Assembly (NCBI GenBank): GCA_963978895.1
Contig: OZ022241.1
Coordinates: 10,450,856 to 10,514,855, forward strand
Direction of reading: 5' to 3'
Source of the DNA: Erpobdella octoculata
Lineage: Eukaryota > Annelida > Clitellata > Hirudinida > Erpobdellidae
DNA: 64,000 nt
In this document: one piece after another, positions 19,728-31,963 of the stretch
Numbering within the stretch: the first letter of the stretch is position 1
How the letters are laid out: the number at the start of each line of letters is the position of its first letter
Translations under genes and position numbers: made by a program
The notes under the pieces: generated by a model
What the model saw: only the letters and a program-made list of their open reading frames with translations
Database searches by the model: none
Told to the model about the DNA's origin: nothing

Positions 19728-20343
19728 CAGTGGCGCGGCTAGGGTTTGTAGTTTGTAGCGCCCGAGACAAAGCGCCCTTAGAAAATCCCTTCTGTCAATT
19801 GTTCTCCAAAAATAGCTGATGACGGGAAAGGTAAGTCGTAAAAAAAAGTTAAAGTACATTCATTATTGAATGGCACTTACAGGGCCAGCGGCCACTTTAC
19901 AATGCTGGCAGCTTCAGCTTACAAATAAGACTAGTGGCCTATGCGTTGTTTAATGGCGTCACTGGCAACCCCGCATACTACTCATCGCTATCTCCACAAG
20001 CGCATAAAAACTTTAACACCCAACCGAAGTCGGTACTCACTGAAAGATGATGAACGCTGTGTTAACGTGAGCACATGCGAGTTAGTTTCTTGCCCAAAGA
20101 AATTAAGTGCCCAAACCTGGAATCGAAAACGGATATTCCGGATTCCATGTCAGTTTCTGAACCACTAGACCAACACGTTTCACAAGTAGATAGTTTATCC
20201 AACATTTTTCAAAAACCTTATACAACTCTGTCTCCAAAACTTTATACATTTTTGGCTCCATTAATATTGCGCCCCCCTTAGGCGCCTCCCAGCCCCAGGC
20301 GCCCGGGACGGTTGACTCCTGCCCTGTTCTCGCTACGCCACCG
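19728..20343. mobile_element. hAT-like non-autonomous element (616 bp)
   Basis: The left end cagtggcgcggctag and the right end ctcgctacgccaccg are imperfect inverted repeats. They are bordered by tacctact (19720-19727) and ttcctact (20344-20351), an 8-bp duplication with one mismatch. No transposase is visible. It contains gcgcccgagacaaagcgccc near the left end and a GC-rich gcgcctcccagccccaggcgc near the right end. Confidence 0.75.
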
Positions 20344-20916
20344 TTCCTACTGCTAATGTTCTATCGTTAACATAAAGCCAGCTTTTAAATTTCATAAAAA
20401 ACACAGTTAATCATTTTTTTACTAACTCAAATGCTTGGTACTTACTATTATACTTTAAATGCATTAAATTCTTTATTAGGAACCACGCTGTTTAATTTAA
20501 AACACAATCATTTCGTTTTTTTATGTTCCCTCTTAATTTTAACTTCTCTGTTCATCAGTTTTTATTGCTTGTAAATTTCCATACATTGACTATCTGTCTT
20601 GCCACTCAGTTTATTGCAACTTTTTATATTTTTTTCAAAAATATTTTTTATTTATTATTATGGTATACTTTTCCTGTTTGAATAATATTTAAAGAAAAAG
20701 TTCAACAACACACTTTGGTTAGCTGGTTGGTTGGCTGGCTGGCTGGTTGGTAAAAAAATAAACTCAAAAACTGTGGAGATTTCGTGGTATCTGCATTAAA
20801 TTTGTGCCAAAAAGTGCGGAGGCGATTTTTTTTTCTAAAAAATATCAAAAAATGTACTCAAATCATAAGTTTTTAAATAATTGTATCAGTTTTATTAAAA
20901 TTAGCTAATTTATTAG

Positions 20917-21162
20917 CTTGCGAAAAAATAGTAATCTGCAACACCAAAAATGCGCTGAAGTCCTTTCGATATAACACGTGGACTTCTGACATTATTAACA
21001 CAAAATCTGAAATCATATCGTATTACAATACCACCAAATTTGTCGTCGACAACTTGAACCACCTCGTTGGTCAATACACTTGCAAACGCAAAATGCGACG
21101 TTCGCCTAAAACTATTATCTGTTTCATTTTCAATTTCCCAATATTTCATTTTAATTTGATTC
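20917..21162 (+). CDS. Candidate exon 5, Ig domain
   Basis: After an AG at 20915-20916 the plus strand is open in phase 1 for 82 codons to a GTAAAA donor at 21163, again phase 1. The segment has a cysteine (KIVICNTK), a tryptophan 13 residues later (YNTWTSD), a sequon NTT, and VVDNLNHLVGQYTCKRK, whose G-x-Y-x-C is the classical Ig F-strand signature. Cysteine spacing of about 48 residues suits a short Ig domain. The acceptor tract is not very pyrimidine-rich and a minus-strand frame of similar length exists, so this call is not certain. The next exon in the same phase is at 21415. Confidence 0.52.
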
Positions 21163-21414
21163 GTAAAAAGTTAATAAATAACTTTATTGTTTAACATAAC
21201 AATTTGCTATAATTTTTTAAATCATATAATGTTGGGTTGAATGAGTTGGTCATTAAGGTGTATGTCATAGGGTTAATCTAAATTATTTCTGTCTATTATA
21301 TCAAAGAGTGCTTATACATTGCTTTAGCTTAATTATTTTTTCTTGGTGATACAAAGCTAACTTGTTCCTTATATTATTCTTGATACTTTTTCAATTTAAA
21401 TATTATTTTTGTAG

Positions 21415-21456
21415 TAACAGCAGAAGAAACCACTACAGGAATAATGCATAATTTAG
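21415..21456 (+). CDS. Candidate 42-nt linker mini-exon 3
   Basis: The acceptor tattatttttgtag and donor atttag|gttaac enclose 42 nt, phase 1 at both ends, encoding VTAEETTTGIMHNL. It shares the threonine cluster with the exon at 15163 and the H-N-L end with the exon at 7334. It would form the membrane-proximal stalk before the transmembrane exon. Confidence 0.62.
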
Positions 21457-21832
21457 GTTAACATTTACGTATTTTACACAGATTTTTATTCATTTAAAAA
21501 TTAACCAATCTTTTTTTATTTTTTTTTCATCTATTTATGCATAATCAAATAGTAGAAAAGACCCTATTCATGTAAGCACGTAAGGTTCTACAATTCATTA
21601 CGACTATACGTATATGTATATGTAGGACTCAGCGGTACATTACGACTGTATATGTAGAGTTCTGCGATATATTACGCTATTTTTATTAAATTCTAACAGC
21701 AATAATAAATAATTAGGCAATACCAATACTTTCACACTGTTGTGAATTTATAAGCACTTAAAATCGGATTAATATTAAAAATAACTTTTGATCAAAATTT
21801 TAAACATGTTGTTTTTATCATTTTTTTAATAG

Positions 21833-21942
21833 CTGCAAAGCCACAATATTCTGCCATGAAGATACTCATAATCTTAGCTTTGGTACTGGTTGTAGCCTGG
21901 TTAGTGTCATTATGTTTAGAATTAGATGAAATAACACGATAA
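21833..21942 (+). CDS. Candidate terminal exon: transmembrane helix and short cytoplasmic tail
   Basis: A polypyrimidine acceptor (catttttttaatag) opens the exon in phase 1. It encodes AAKPQYSAMK, then about 22 hydrophobic residues (ILIILALVLVVAWLVSLCL), then ELDEITR and a TAA at 21940-21942. A single helix with a very short tail makes the product a type I membrane protein if a signal peptide exists upstream. A consensus-like donor (atttag|gtaagag) at about 22026 in the 3' UTR may mark a UTR intron or an alternative C-terminus. Confidence 0.68.
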
Positions 21943-22149
21943 TTATGAAGTTTAAGTAGAGCAAATTCTGTAGAATGACAAATTCGAAAACTTGATTGAG
22001 AAAAGAAAAAGTAAAGAAAATTTAGGTAAGAGTTTAATTGTTCATAAACAACTTTTTCAACTGATTGACTAGGTTGAGTTAGGTGCAAGATGGCGTCTCT
22101 CAGTTCAAACGTGGATATAGATAAAGATTTTTTCTTGCACTTTTGCACT

Positions 22150-24640
22150 TTAAGAACAATATCTTAACTTTAAAATTTAGATACGGAGAATTGAGTGGTG
22201 CTAATTTTGATTTAACTCATGCTCCCAAAGGCGCGGTCCCAGGATTTTCTGGTGGGGAATGATGAATTTTAATTTTGGTCAGCAGTCTATCAGATACGTT
22301 ATTTGGGGAGGCAGGCTAGTTCCTCCTCCATTTAACAAAAAAATTTCAAAATTTTTACGCGGCGTTTAGAGTCTTTCCTGCATCACAGCAATCATTTTTC
22401 AACTCTGTGGTAACGTCTAATCCATGTTCAACAATTTTTTTAAGCCATGATACTGTCAGCGATTTTGTAAAATTATATTCTTACTAACGGTGTCGATACA
22501 ATGTTACTTCACTGTCTGCAGCAAAGAATTTTAGAAAATCGTTAGAGAAAAGTCTCATCATGATGACTAATGACTAATTACAACATTTTAGCACACTGGA
22601 GTCGTTTTCCAAACAATTTGAGCAGCTTCCTAAAAGTATAAATGACTTGTCCTGATATTGCAGGTGAGGTCAGTTAAAAACAAACAAATTTTTAGTTGCA
22701 TAAAGCGAGTTAAAGGAGTGACCAACTGGTAGCTGCTTGCTAACATAAAAATGCAAAACGTTTAGAGTTTTTTTTAGAATAAAAAACTCAAACAAGACTG
22801 GAAATTAAACAAGAATTGCTATAGCTGGCTATCCTATATAAGGCATGAAATTCGAGATATCCAGGCAAAACTCAATCAAGCCTATGACCCTTAGGAATAG
22901 TAATGGAATATTAAATGCGGGTTGCCGACGCTGTCAGATTCACTAATATTTTAAAACTATTAAGGTACTTTCTGTGGTGAACTGTTTGTTAATAAGTTTG
23001 CCCTTATATTTTTATTTAAAAAAAATCCACACTTTGGCTGGTGGTGCACACTCTAACTAATTGAGCAGCCTCGGTAGCGATCTACAACCTCATCTTGGCG
23101 CTGTTGTTTTTTCAATCCAGTTAATCTGATCAATACACCATGATTCAGCCTAGATAGATTTAAAGAAGAATCTAACAATGAACCCAAACCGACGCTTCTT
23201 CTTTTGATACAAAGTCAGGTCTTCAGCTGCGACAGAGCGAAGATAACTTCTATCTCCAACTCTTGAGACAAACACATAGTTTTTTGCCAGTATGCGTTGG
23301 GCCTCGTCCAATGAGTGAGTTGTGATTGAAGACCACAATTTAAAAAAATGATGTGCAAACGTATGGGAGATGGTTTCTCATGTCTCTTAGCACTGACTGC
23401 TGTTTCCAGATGCCGGCATTTGTCACTCCGTAAAAATACTGTTGCAGATCGAGCAATAGTTTTTAACGTTGTATAGTTTAAAGTTGTATTTCTTGAGAGT
23501 CCGGGATTAGATCGTGCTGCATGGAAGCATTGCACATGATGCTGGTAAGTGAAAGCAGCTCATCTAAGAATTCTCGTAAAATAAATGCAGGCATTGGTCC
23601 CAAAGTTCAAAATTTCTGAGAACACTGAATACAGAATTTTCAAATAAAAAAGCATGGTTAAAATAAAATGAAAAATAAATCTGTCAGCTTAGTGAACGTC
23701 GGCAGGTCTGCATTTAACATTTCATCCTAGAGTCCTAGACTGTCTTGACTTTCTCTTGAAAAAATGATAGTGACTCTGCATTGATGCTGTTTTCCGCTGA
23801 AAGTTAATTTATACAATTTGCTTGTTGAGGTATATCAAATTTATATTGAGTTACAGATAGACAAATTTTGCTAATTAAATTAATGTTCAGGGTTTTAATT
23901 AAGACAAATCCAACTTGAAAATTTAAGAAAAAGACTAGTGAGTTTTCAAAAGGCAGCCGTTGAACAGCGCCTAATCAAACTGCAGATACTTTAAAAATGA
24001 AAAATAGTACAAATATGAACAAAATCTCAAAATATATTAAATTTACAACATTTTAACCTTAAAATTAGCTGAAAGTTAAATCAGAAAGTTGAATTTGGCA
24101 TTTTCTTTCTATTAAAGTTGATAAGAATCTAAAGGCATTGGACTATGGACTGAACAACTTTTATCAAATTTTTTTGGATTTTTTTGTTTGTTATTCATGT
24201 TAACTTTTTTGACAATTGCTTATTTTCATATTTTGTTTTGTTTTTATTTTGCATTGAGTTATTAAATTAAAAATTTAATTGTAAAAGTTTTTATTTAGAT
24301 TTTAAATATTCTAGAAATATTGTAAAAAAATACGCTTAAACTGATTACTTTATATTTTAATTGCTGTTACAATTTATTAAAATTGTCGTTTCCGTTGATT
24401 TGTTTACTTGTTCTATTAGCTGTTAATTTAATTTAATTAACACTGTAAAAGATTATAAGTAATTAAATTGTTGACATTTGTTATTACTTTTATTAAACTG
24501 GAACCAATAAAAAAAAGCAGCCAATTGAGTCTAATATGGCCAAACGAGCTGTACTGAAATGCCCAGAGCAACGAAAAATGAATCGAAACATTGAAAAAAA
24601 TAACTTAAAGCCTTTAATTTCTTTTTTTCAAAAAGACAGA
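22150..24640. other. Gene-poor stretch with an unassigned minus-strand coding fossil
   Basis: On the minus strand at 23150-23535 two overlapping frames contain HSLDEAQRILAKNYVFVSR and RSVAAEDLTLYQ, suggestive of a decayed transposase or domesticated gene, but no family could be named. The rest is AT-rich with no visible signals. Confidence 0.45.
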
Positions 24641-24647
24641 AGGTGAG

Positions 24648-24876
24648 CAGATTCGCTGGTGGCAGAGCGGTGGAGCGTTCGCCTGTCGATCATTAGGTCG
24701 GCAGTTCAGGCCTCGCCGGCGTCACCAGCGTAACTCCCTTAAGCAAGGAGGTCACTCGCAATTGCTAAAGTGGTAGGCGCCTATAAATGGCTGCCTCTGC
24801 AGAGAACCCTTCAGTGGCCTTGAGGTCCTTTAGGATTTACGCCACTCTAAATATTGTCAAACATTATTATTATATT
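24648..24876 (+). repeat. tRNA-derived SINE with (ATT)n tail
   Basis: Box A TGGCAGAGCGG (24660-24670) fits the Pol III consensus exactly, and a box-B-like GTTCAGGCC (24704-24712) follows 44 bp later, the tRNA spacing. The tRNA-like head is followed by a tRNA-unrelated body and an (ATT)n run at 24862-24876. The second-position base of the box B core is changed, so promoter strength may be reduced. Confidence 0.9.
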
Positions 24877-25160
24877 CAGCTAAAATGTTCTTAAAATATT
24901 TACAGGTACGTATATTAAAAACCCCAAACTAATTAGGTTGAAAAATTTGGTTGCTATAAATTTTAAATGAAACAACCCGGGTTGTTCTCGTTCCAATTTG
25001 TTTACTTTTATTTTTTGTCGACGTCGATCCAGAACGGAGAGTAACTCTAGGACAATTTGCATCCACCCCCGGACTATGTTTTCCATTTTACATATCTATC
25101 TACCTATATAATCTCCCAGCTTCATTCACTGGCTGGGTCTGGAATGTGGTTTAACAAAGT

Positions 25161-25345
25161 TTTTTTTTTTTTTTTTTTTATAATAGTTTATAGTCCTTTA
25201 CACCAGGTGTTTTAAGACTCTAATGGCTGTATATAGGAAACACTTGAGTACTTCCTGTCGTGGATCAGAATTTGATCCTTTTTACCTTTCCCTCCTCCTT
25301 TCTCCAGGCTTGGGACTGGCTCGCAATTAGCAAGGCGGAGTTAAA
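25161..25345 (-). repeat. SINE-like family A, copy 3, with 12-bp target duplication
   Basis: The copy is 185 bp on the minus strand, ending in a poly-A of about 19 nt (t-run 25161-25179). It is bordered by gtttaacaaagt at 25149-25160 and again at 25346-25357, a perfect 12-bp duplication diagnostic of LINE-mediated retroposition. It is the most complete of the three copies here. Confidence 0.93.
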
Positions 25346-25582
25346 GTTTAACAAAGTGCCCATCTAAAGATATATATGCAATCATAACCGGACGTGGAAA
25401 CGCACATACACATAACTAAACATAAGCTGTCTAACAATGGTTTTCAGGCATTATCGATATTTAAAATATTTAATCACAAGTAAATCTTTTTTCTTTATAA
25501 GGGATTGTATTCACACGATAAACATGTGTGTGGAAACTTACCTGTTGATTATTGGGTAGGTTCGAGCGTGGTTGTTATTGCT

Positions 25583-25697
25583 TTTTACAAACTTTAATTC
25601 AACTTGCAATCTCTGTTTGTTTGTTTTTCTTTACGCAAATCTAGAAAGTAAAATTTAGCCAGTTTTTCGACCAGCTAGGAAGCTGAAACTTTCAGCA
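25583..25697 (+). repeat. Dispersed repeat B, copy 2
   Basis: It matches 8274-8410 from tttttacaaacttta to gctgaaactttcagcat. Confidence 0.65.
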
Positions 25698-26021
25698 TGC
25701 GTAAATGGATTTTTTGTTTTAATTGCGTCGATCTCCTTTTAAAACGGGCGAACAACCTCCATTTTTTATCAAAACAAACTGTAGTGTGTTGGCTAATACT
25801 TCGATCCTTCGATTGTTGTTTTCGCCGCCGTTTAATAATTTTATAGCTGTTTTTGCGAGAGTTGCGAAAATGACGATATTTTTTGGTGTGCAAACTTCTT
25901 CCTAAACAGCAACAATTAACAAAGGCAGGTGACTCAAAATTTCCATAAATGATATTTTGTATATTACTGTTAATGTAGCTTGACATTTATTGTGTTTGGT
26001 CAACGCTCCTTTAAGTTATTG

Positions 26022-27304
26022 ACCGTTAAAAAAAGTGGGGTGACTTTGGCCGCTTTGTGGGGTGACTTTGGCCCACGTTTAAAACTGCGTTTTGGAGTAC
26101 TAATTAGCAAAAATGTCAACTATTGTTGTTGTTTTATTTTACTATGATTATGATTTGACAAAAATTAACAATTTTTCAGATTTCATCATGCCCAGAACGT
26201 ATAAAAAACGCTTGGTAGCAGAACCTATGGTTCTTACTCGTCGTCAAACTTGCAAGCAGCTTTGCAGAAAATCTGTACTGACAGATTAACACAGAGAAAA
26301 TCAGAACAATTATACAAAATCTCTAGATCGACACTAAGGAACAAACTCAAAGGTGCACATTCAAATAAATATGGTGGGCAGACAATATTTTCTGGTGAGG
26401 AGGAAGCCGCTTTCAAGTCTTATGTTGTGACGGCCTCAACATTTGGATTCCCCGCAGATAATTCAGATTTGCGGAATATTGTTAAAGGTTATGCAGATAA
26501 ACGAGGCTTTGATTTAATACCTTTTAATTTAGTGTAACATTTGGAAAATTGTTGTTTTATTAGGTGAAAATATTTTAAAATACCGGGGCTGAAGTTTGTC
26601 TTATGAAAAGAAGCGGACATAACTGGAAATGGCCGGAGCCTGAAGAAAGAGCTGTCTATCAAGAGGCCGAGATCTTCGCAGTCATATCAGCTCCAAAGCA
26701 AATTTCTATGAAGGGCTTTACTCAGTTCCTGAGCTGCAGCACATTGATTATCTGACGAAATCATTTTATTGTGTTATTCCTTGCTCCGTTCTCTTAATTT
26801 ATAAATGAGTTAAAAACTCATTTTCCATGTGTACTAATTACTAAAGAATAAAGAGGAGTAAAACTAATGATAAACTTTAATCCAATGTTTTTTTAGAGCT
26901 GTTTGTAATGTAAGTTTAAGTGAAATATCGATTAAAAATTTTCTTGATTAGCTTGGGGGCTCTAAATGGTGCCAAAACAAGCTGAATTATTTCTATAAAA
27001 AATGTATTTCAAAATGTATTATTATAATGTTAAAATCATTAAATGAAACTGCTCGGAGGTTACAATTTTTTCTGGACAGGCTTAAATTAACTGGGCCAAA
27101 TTCACCCCAACCAGCGGGGTGATTTTGGCCGAGCCTTTAAAAACGTTAAAAGTCTTAAAATTTTTTTTTATTTTCGCTAGGTCACGCCATACATCACTAC
27201 TATGCACATCTTAATGGAGTAGTTGCTCATAGAAATATATTTTGTACTATGAAATATAGGTTGAGTTATGTGTAAATTGGGCCAAAACCCCTCCGTTTCA
27301 CGGT
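26022..27304 (+). mobile_element. Decayed pogo-like DNA transposon
   Basis: The ends are imperfect inverted repeats: accgtt...ggggtgactttggcc at 26022 and ggccaaaacccctccgtttcacggt ending at 27304. The ggggtgactttggcc motif recurs at 26055 and, inverted, near 27115. Inside is a transposase remnant with a psq-type helix-turn-helix. No clear TA duplication is left. Confidence 0.72.
26188..26760 (+). pseudogene. Pogo/Tigger-like transposase N-terminus, frameshifted
   Basis: From ATG 26188 the protein reads MPRTYKK, then after a frame change SSSNLQAALQKICTDRLTQR and ISRSTLRNKLKGAHSNKYGG, the psq helix-turn-helix of pogo-type transposases. A second DNA-binding part follows (FSGEEEAAFKSYVVT, FGFPADNSDLRNIVKGYADK). 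After the stop at 26537 a further block (ELSIKRPRSS in another frame, about 26645) matches the region before the DDE domain. No catalytic domain is present. Confidence 0.85.
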
Positions 27305-27429
27305 AGCTTTATATTGGAAGACAAAACATTATTCGATTGATTTCGACATATTTTACTAATCGTGAATCGGTTGTTTACGTTTGTTATGACCCCTTCAGTC
27401 GGCGCGAAATCACAGCTGGGTTGAGCTGC

Positions 27430-27597
27430 ACGCTCCATATAGTTTTTAGTACTCTATGGTATTATGTATGTATGTATGTATGTTAGAACTTTATGAAATC
27501 CTGTTGGTTGGCGCTGCAATCGCAAAACAAGGTCAATTACACGTGTTGATATTTAAAAAAATCCGTCAATTTTTTGTCTTTGACGGATTATCTCTAG
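27430..27597 (+). mobile_element. Helitron-like 3' end with perfect hairpin
   Basis: The arms aatccgtcaa (27560-27569) and ttgacggatt (27580-27589) form a perfect 10-bp stem with a 10-nt loop. Four bases later comes CTAG (27594-27597) followed by T. Hairpin plus CTRR before T is the Helitron 3' signature. The same end, less perfect, is at 41822-41880. The 5' limit is not clear; a (TATG)n run lies at 27464-27484. Confidence 0.75.
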
Positions 27598-27599
27598 TT

Positions 27600-30500
27600 A
27601 TTTATAAATCTGCAGTAATAAACACATTCTTTACTTACACTAAAATTTATTGTAAACTGTTTCCACTTTCAACACGCATTAAGAACTTTTCAAATAATTA
27701 CATCTGGTTCGCCAGGTTTTGTTAATCTGACAAATCGACCACAAACCCACAATCATCAATGAAACTGAATGAACAAGATCAGTATAGCATGATAGAAACA
27801 TTACGACCAACCAATGACGTAGAGCTCGATGGCAACATATAGCTGCTGCCCCTTTTGAATTAAGAATTTTTCCCCTGCTTAAAAAATGTTTTTCCCATAG
27901 TGTAAAATAAAATATTGCATTTTTTCAAAATACTTAAATAAAGCTTTCAAACCCAACCCACCGCAAAATTGAAAATTCGTGATCTATCCCAATCCAGCTT
28001 AGCCCGATAATATTAAAAATTAACAAAGGTTCTGAAAACATGTCTATTAACAAGTTAAAATCATGTTAGAACTGTTAAAATATATTCGGAGAGGCTCATA
28101 ATGCTTACATGCATCACCCATATTAATAGGTTTTTTAGCAAAATTTAAGTTCGACCCAACTCAACTCAACACAAGTTGAAAATTCTCGACCCAAAGCAAT
28201 TCAACTCATGGATTAATCCTACCCGTGGACAGTTCTAAACAACAGAATGTTGAACAACGCTACTTTATGTACGGAGCAAATGTCATGAAACTAGTAATGC
28301 GAAATGCTGCTATTTGAGTCCCTAGTATTTCTTTTTATTTGTTCTTATGCTTAGTAAATGTATACAAATTTCTAAACCCACCAAGTCCTGTGGTGGCAAA
28401 AAACTTTTCGTCCCCGTAAAAATCGTATAGATACTAAAAATAGCGACAAAAGTATTTTAATACGACAATTCGTGTGCTGTTGCAGGTTATAATTACTTGA
28501 GGTAACGTCATTTTGAAGAAGTAAGGACATCAACCTTTGTACTACGTTTTGTTATATTGGCGCGTTTCTTATTGTTCATCTCTTTTTTAAAGTCACGAAA
28601 CAACAAAAAAGAAACATCTAATAGATAATACGAACGAAACATTATTTAAGTAAACAATATCTTAATTTTTAATTACACCGATTTTTATATGATTCTTATC
28701 ATCATCCTCGCCATCATCATCGTTGTCGTCGTCATCGTCATCGTCATCCTTATTTTCATCTTTTCGCGATGAGGAAGAAGCACTGAGTTCATCTTTCAGC
28801 ATGCCCCTTCCACTTGATCGCCCTACTGTTCATACAGCCATGATTTCCACCTTCTCTTGTAATTTATCGCTCTCCAAGAATCGTGAGCGGAATTTATTAA
28901 ATCAAGCACCGCTCTTTCTCTCTTTTTTCTTCCTGTTATTATTTTTTCTTTCTTTTGTTAATAGTTGGCGCCAATAACTTGCGGAGATCTCCCGATGCCT
29001 CACATTTTCAGTCATAAATTCCATGAAGCATGCAGTCTCACACGTGTTTCGAATCGAACGTCGCCTTGACTGACTTACTGATTGACTGGTTGAACGGTTG
29101 ATTGGTTGAACGGTTGAACGGTTGATTTTCTATGAAACATTTTTTTCTCTATAAATTCTTTCATTGGAGACAGACAAGCAAAGCAGCAGCAACCACGTTT
29201 CTCTGCATTCTCGTATGATTGCCTTCCATGAAGAAATCAATTAATCACTTTTTGAGCGGCTCCGTGTGGGGTCTGGAGGTCACGTGGTCCTCGTTGTTTC
29301 CCTGAAGAAAATTAATCGTACAAATATGGCGGATGTGTTCCGTACGCAGGAGAGAGGAAAAGCTGTGCACGAATCTGTGTGGGGGTAGTGATGAATGGGG
29401 GGTAAAAGGAGAAGAGCAGATATTTGAAAAGGTGCTCTTTTGTGGTGCATTTTTGGCTGGGCTACGTCGCTCTGGGGATGTGGTTTGGGGTTGTTCTTCA
29501 AGTGGACGTTTAATTCCCAGGATTCCATCATGCCGCTGATGGAGAATTAATGACATCTTGTGAGAGAAGGAAAAATGCTTTCGTTTGATTGGATGGACAG
29601 GGAGCCATCAACAACACCGGACTTGATTGTTGGAATCAATAGAATGTGCAACACTTCTTCATTGTTTAGTGATACAAAAATGGCTAAACTGTACTGTAGA
29701 ACTATCTAGATCTGGGCGTTTAAATGTAGATGTTCGAATGTGAATATTTGAATTGGACTGTGAACATTTAAATGTAAATATTGACATGTTGATAATTGAA
29801 TTACAGCAGTCGAATTTAGATAGTTGAATGTCGATACTTGAATAGAATTTTCGAATGGAAAGTTCCGATTGATGGGATTCATATAGAATTATACATCTCC
29901 TAACTTTATATTGCATCTTCTGAAGAGGGTGGAACTTTTTATAAGTTAGTGTTTATTGCAGAACTAGCATCAATGATGTCGGACAACAGGAATAAAAAAC
30001 AGAAAAATGTTTGAATAAAAAAATTATTTTATTTTCAAAATCAGCGTAAAAACTGAGTAGGTATGTCAAATTAATTAAAATGATGTTCATTGGTATCCAA
30101 ATAATATCGAGTTACAAACAGACAAACTTAGCAAATTATATAATTACGATATAATCCAACCCCTATAAGCCAATATTCTGAATTTTTAAATTTTTAACTC
30201 GAAAGTGTAGGCAACATTTAATTGGCTCCACTTAATACCAGAACGAGGGCATATCTTCTATCTTTATGCTTCTTCAGCGCAATCCAGTTTCTGGCATAAG
30301 ACGTTTCGATTAATTTTAGTAAGTACTCGATCCCCAAAATGTGTTTTATGTTATTGTTCATCACATAAGATTTTCAAGATATAAAATATTGCATTTTCAG
30401 TAAAAACATAACATAATATTACTTAACTTCACCTCACCAAATTCTGGATAATAATCTGTAGCTATATGGAAACGAAGCCATTTAATTTGATCAAGTCAAC

Positions 30501-31209
30501 TATCAGCCTGAGAATATGTCACATCATGTAAATACAGTGACAACTTCTGATGGTCCGTCCAAGCAAATTACCCCATTGATACCAAGCAACTTTTCATTCC
30601 ACACATTTCGCGTTTTGAGCGGGAAAGCCCATTTCTTTGTTATTGGGAATTTATATGAAAATTCTTTATACGACACGAAGCTATTATGTGACGGACACAG
30701 AGGTCAAACAAATGTGACCCCGTGACCGATCACGTGGTTGTCATGGCGACAGAGAAAAGTGGGGCGGGTCGGAGTGCAAAAGATTTTTAAACCTTTCCGA
30801 AAATGTCATGACGATGTTAAATGGAATTTTTTCCTCAAAGTTTTAATTCGCTCCTCGCGCTGATGCTTGGTACAACCATGTGATGTTCGAGTTAATGTCT
30901 TTCGCCCGGAAGAAACGATTCCTCTGGTCTGGAAATCAGCAGTGCATCACATTTTAACTTCAGTAAGGATGGTCGATCAAGTACTTTTGTAAATTATAAT
31001 TCTGCAGTTTGTATAATCATTCGAGTCACGCTCTACATATTACATACTGCATACTATATGCTGCATGATGCACAGGAACGATGCGAGGTAACAATTTAGT
31101 CGATCGCCATGTCCTTTGGAGATGAACATTTGTTTTTGTTCAAACATTAACTTTAAAAAAAATGAAATAAAATATAATAAAAAAACCCGTTAAACACGCC
31201 AACAGGATT

Positions 31210-31242
<33 letters not shown>

Positions 31243-31955
31243 TAATAAATAAACTATTTTTGTCATTGCTGTGGTCCCTGCGATATTTTACGTTTGTGTA
31301 CATACCGTACAATAATGTACAATGACAATAATGTTAACAAAGACAAGAAAGAATACGTACAAACATACAAACATACGTCCAAGCAAAAACCGAACAGGAC
31401 GACACAAAACGTGACCGAAAAGGAGAAAGAAGGAACGAAAGAAAGAAAGAAAGAAAGAAGAGAAGAAAGCAATGCAAGCGGGCATGCAAGGACAGAGAAT
31501 AAGGAAGGACATACGTCATACAGATATGACTGCCCTGACAGCACGAACCAATTTGAAGTTACCCCATAAATCATGGACAATTATTAAGACGAGAAAGCAA
31601 AGATTCATGATTTCCTCTGCCCTCCTGTATTATCGCTCCACCTGTCAACAGGAACCATTGCATGACTCGCTCGTTCATCAACATAATAATTCCACTACCA
31701 AACCATAATTTCTTCCCGCTATTGTAAAACTCTTACCCAGTAACACACGCGTATATACAGATACACGCACGCGTACATACAGATACAAGCAGGCGTACAT
31801 ACAGATACACGCACGCATACATACAGATACAAGCACGTGCACAGACACGGATACAAGCATGTATACAGAGGTGACTCTATTTAACTTTGTTAGAAATCAG
31901 CATTACGTGAGAGATAAACGCGAGTGCTGTATGAGGCAGGGGGAGATGAACCAGG
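27600..31955. other. No convincing gene; simple repeats and unique sequence
   Basis: Contents are an ATC/GTC run at 28700-28745, a gaacggttgatt minisatellite at 29080-29128, a degenerate array of gaatgt(a/g)gatatttgaat motifs at 29700-29860, an (AAT)n run at 31209-31242, and a 22-bp minisatellite (cagatacacgcacgcgtaca) at 31746-31860. Sequence around 30490-30900 is compositionally complex without a long frame and could be regulatory. Confidence 0.6.
31746..31870. repeat. 22-bp minisatellite
   Basis: Copies of cagatacacgcacgcgtaca start at 31758, 31780, 31802 and 31824, exactly 22 bp apart, with a degenerate copy after. Confidence 0.9.
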
Positions 31956-31963
31956 GTTGTATA

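Noticed and set aside
21792..22148. A 118-residue minus-strand frame over the transmembrane exon
   Set aside because: No domain is visible, while the plus strand has splice signals, phase match and a clear transmembrane helix.
24660..24712. A tRNA gene at the box A/box B pair
   Set aside because: The sequence lacks a foldable acceptor stem and an intact box B, and continues into a SINE body with an (ATT)n tail.
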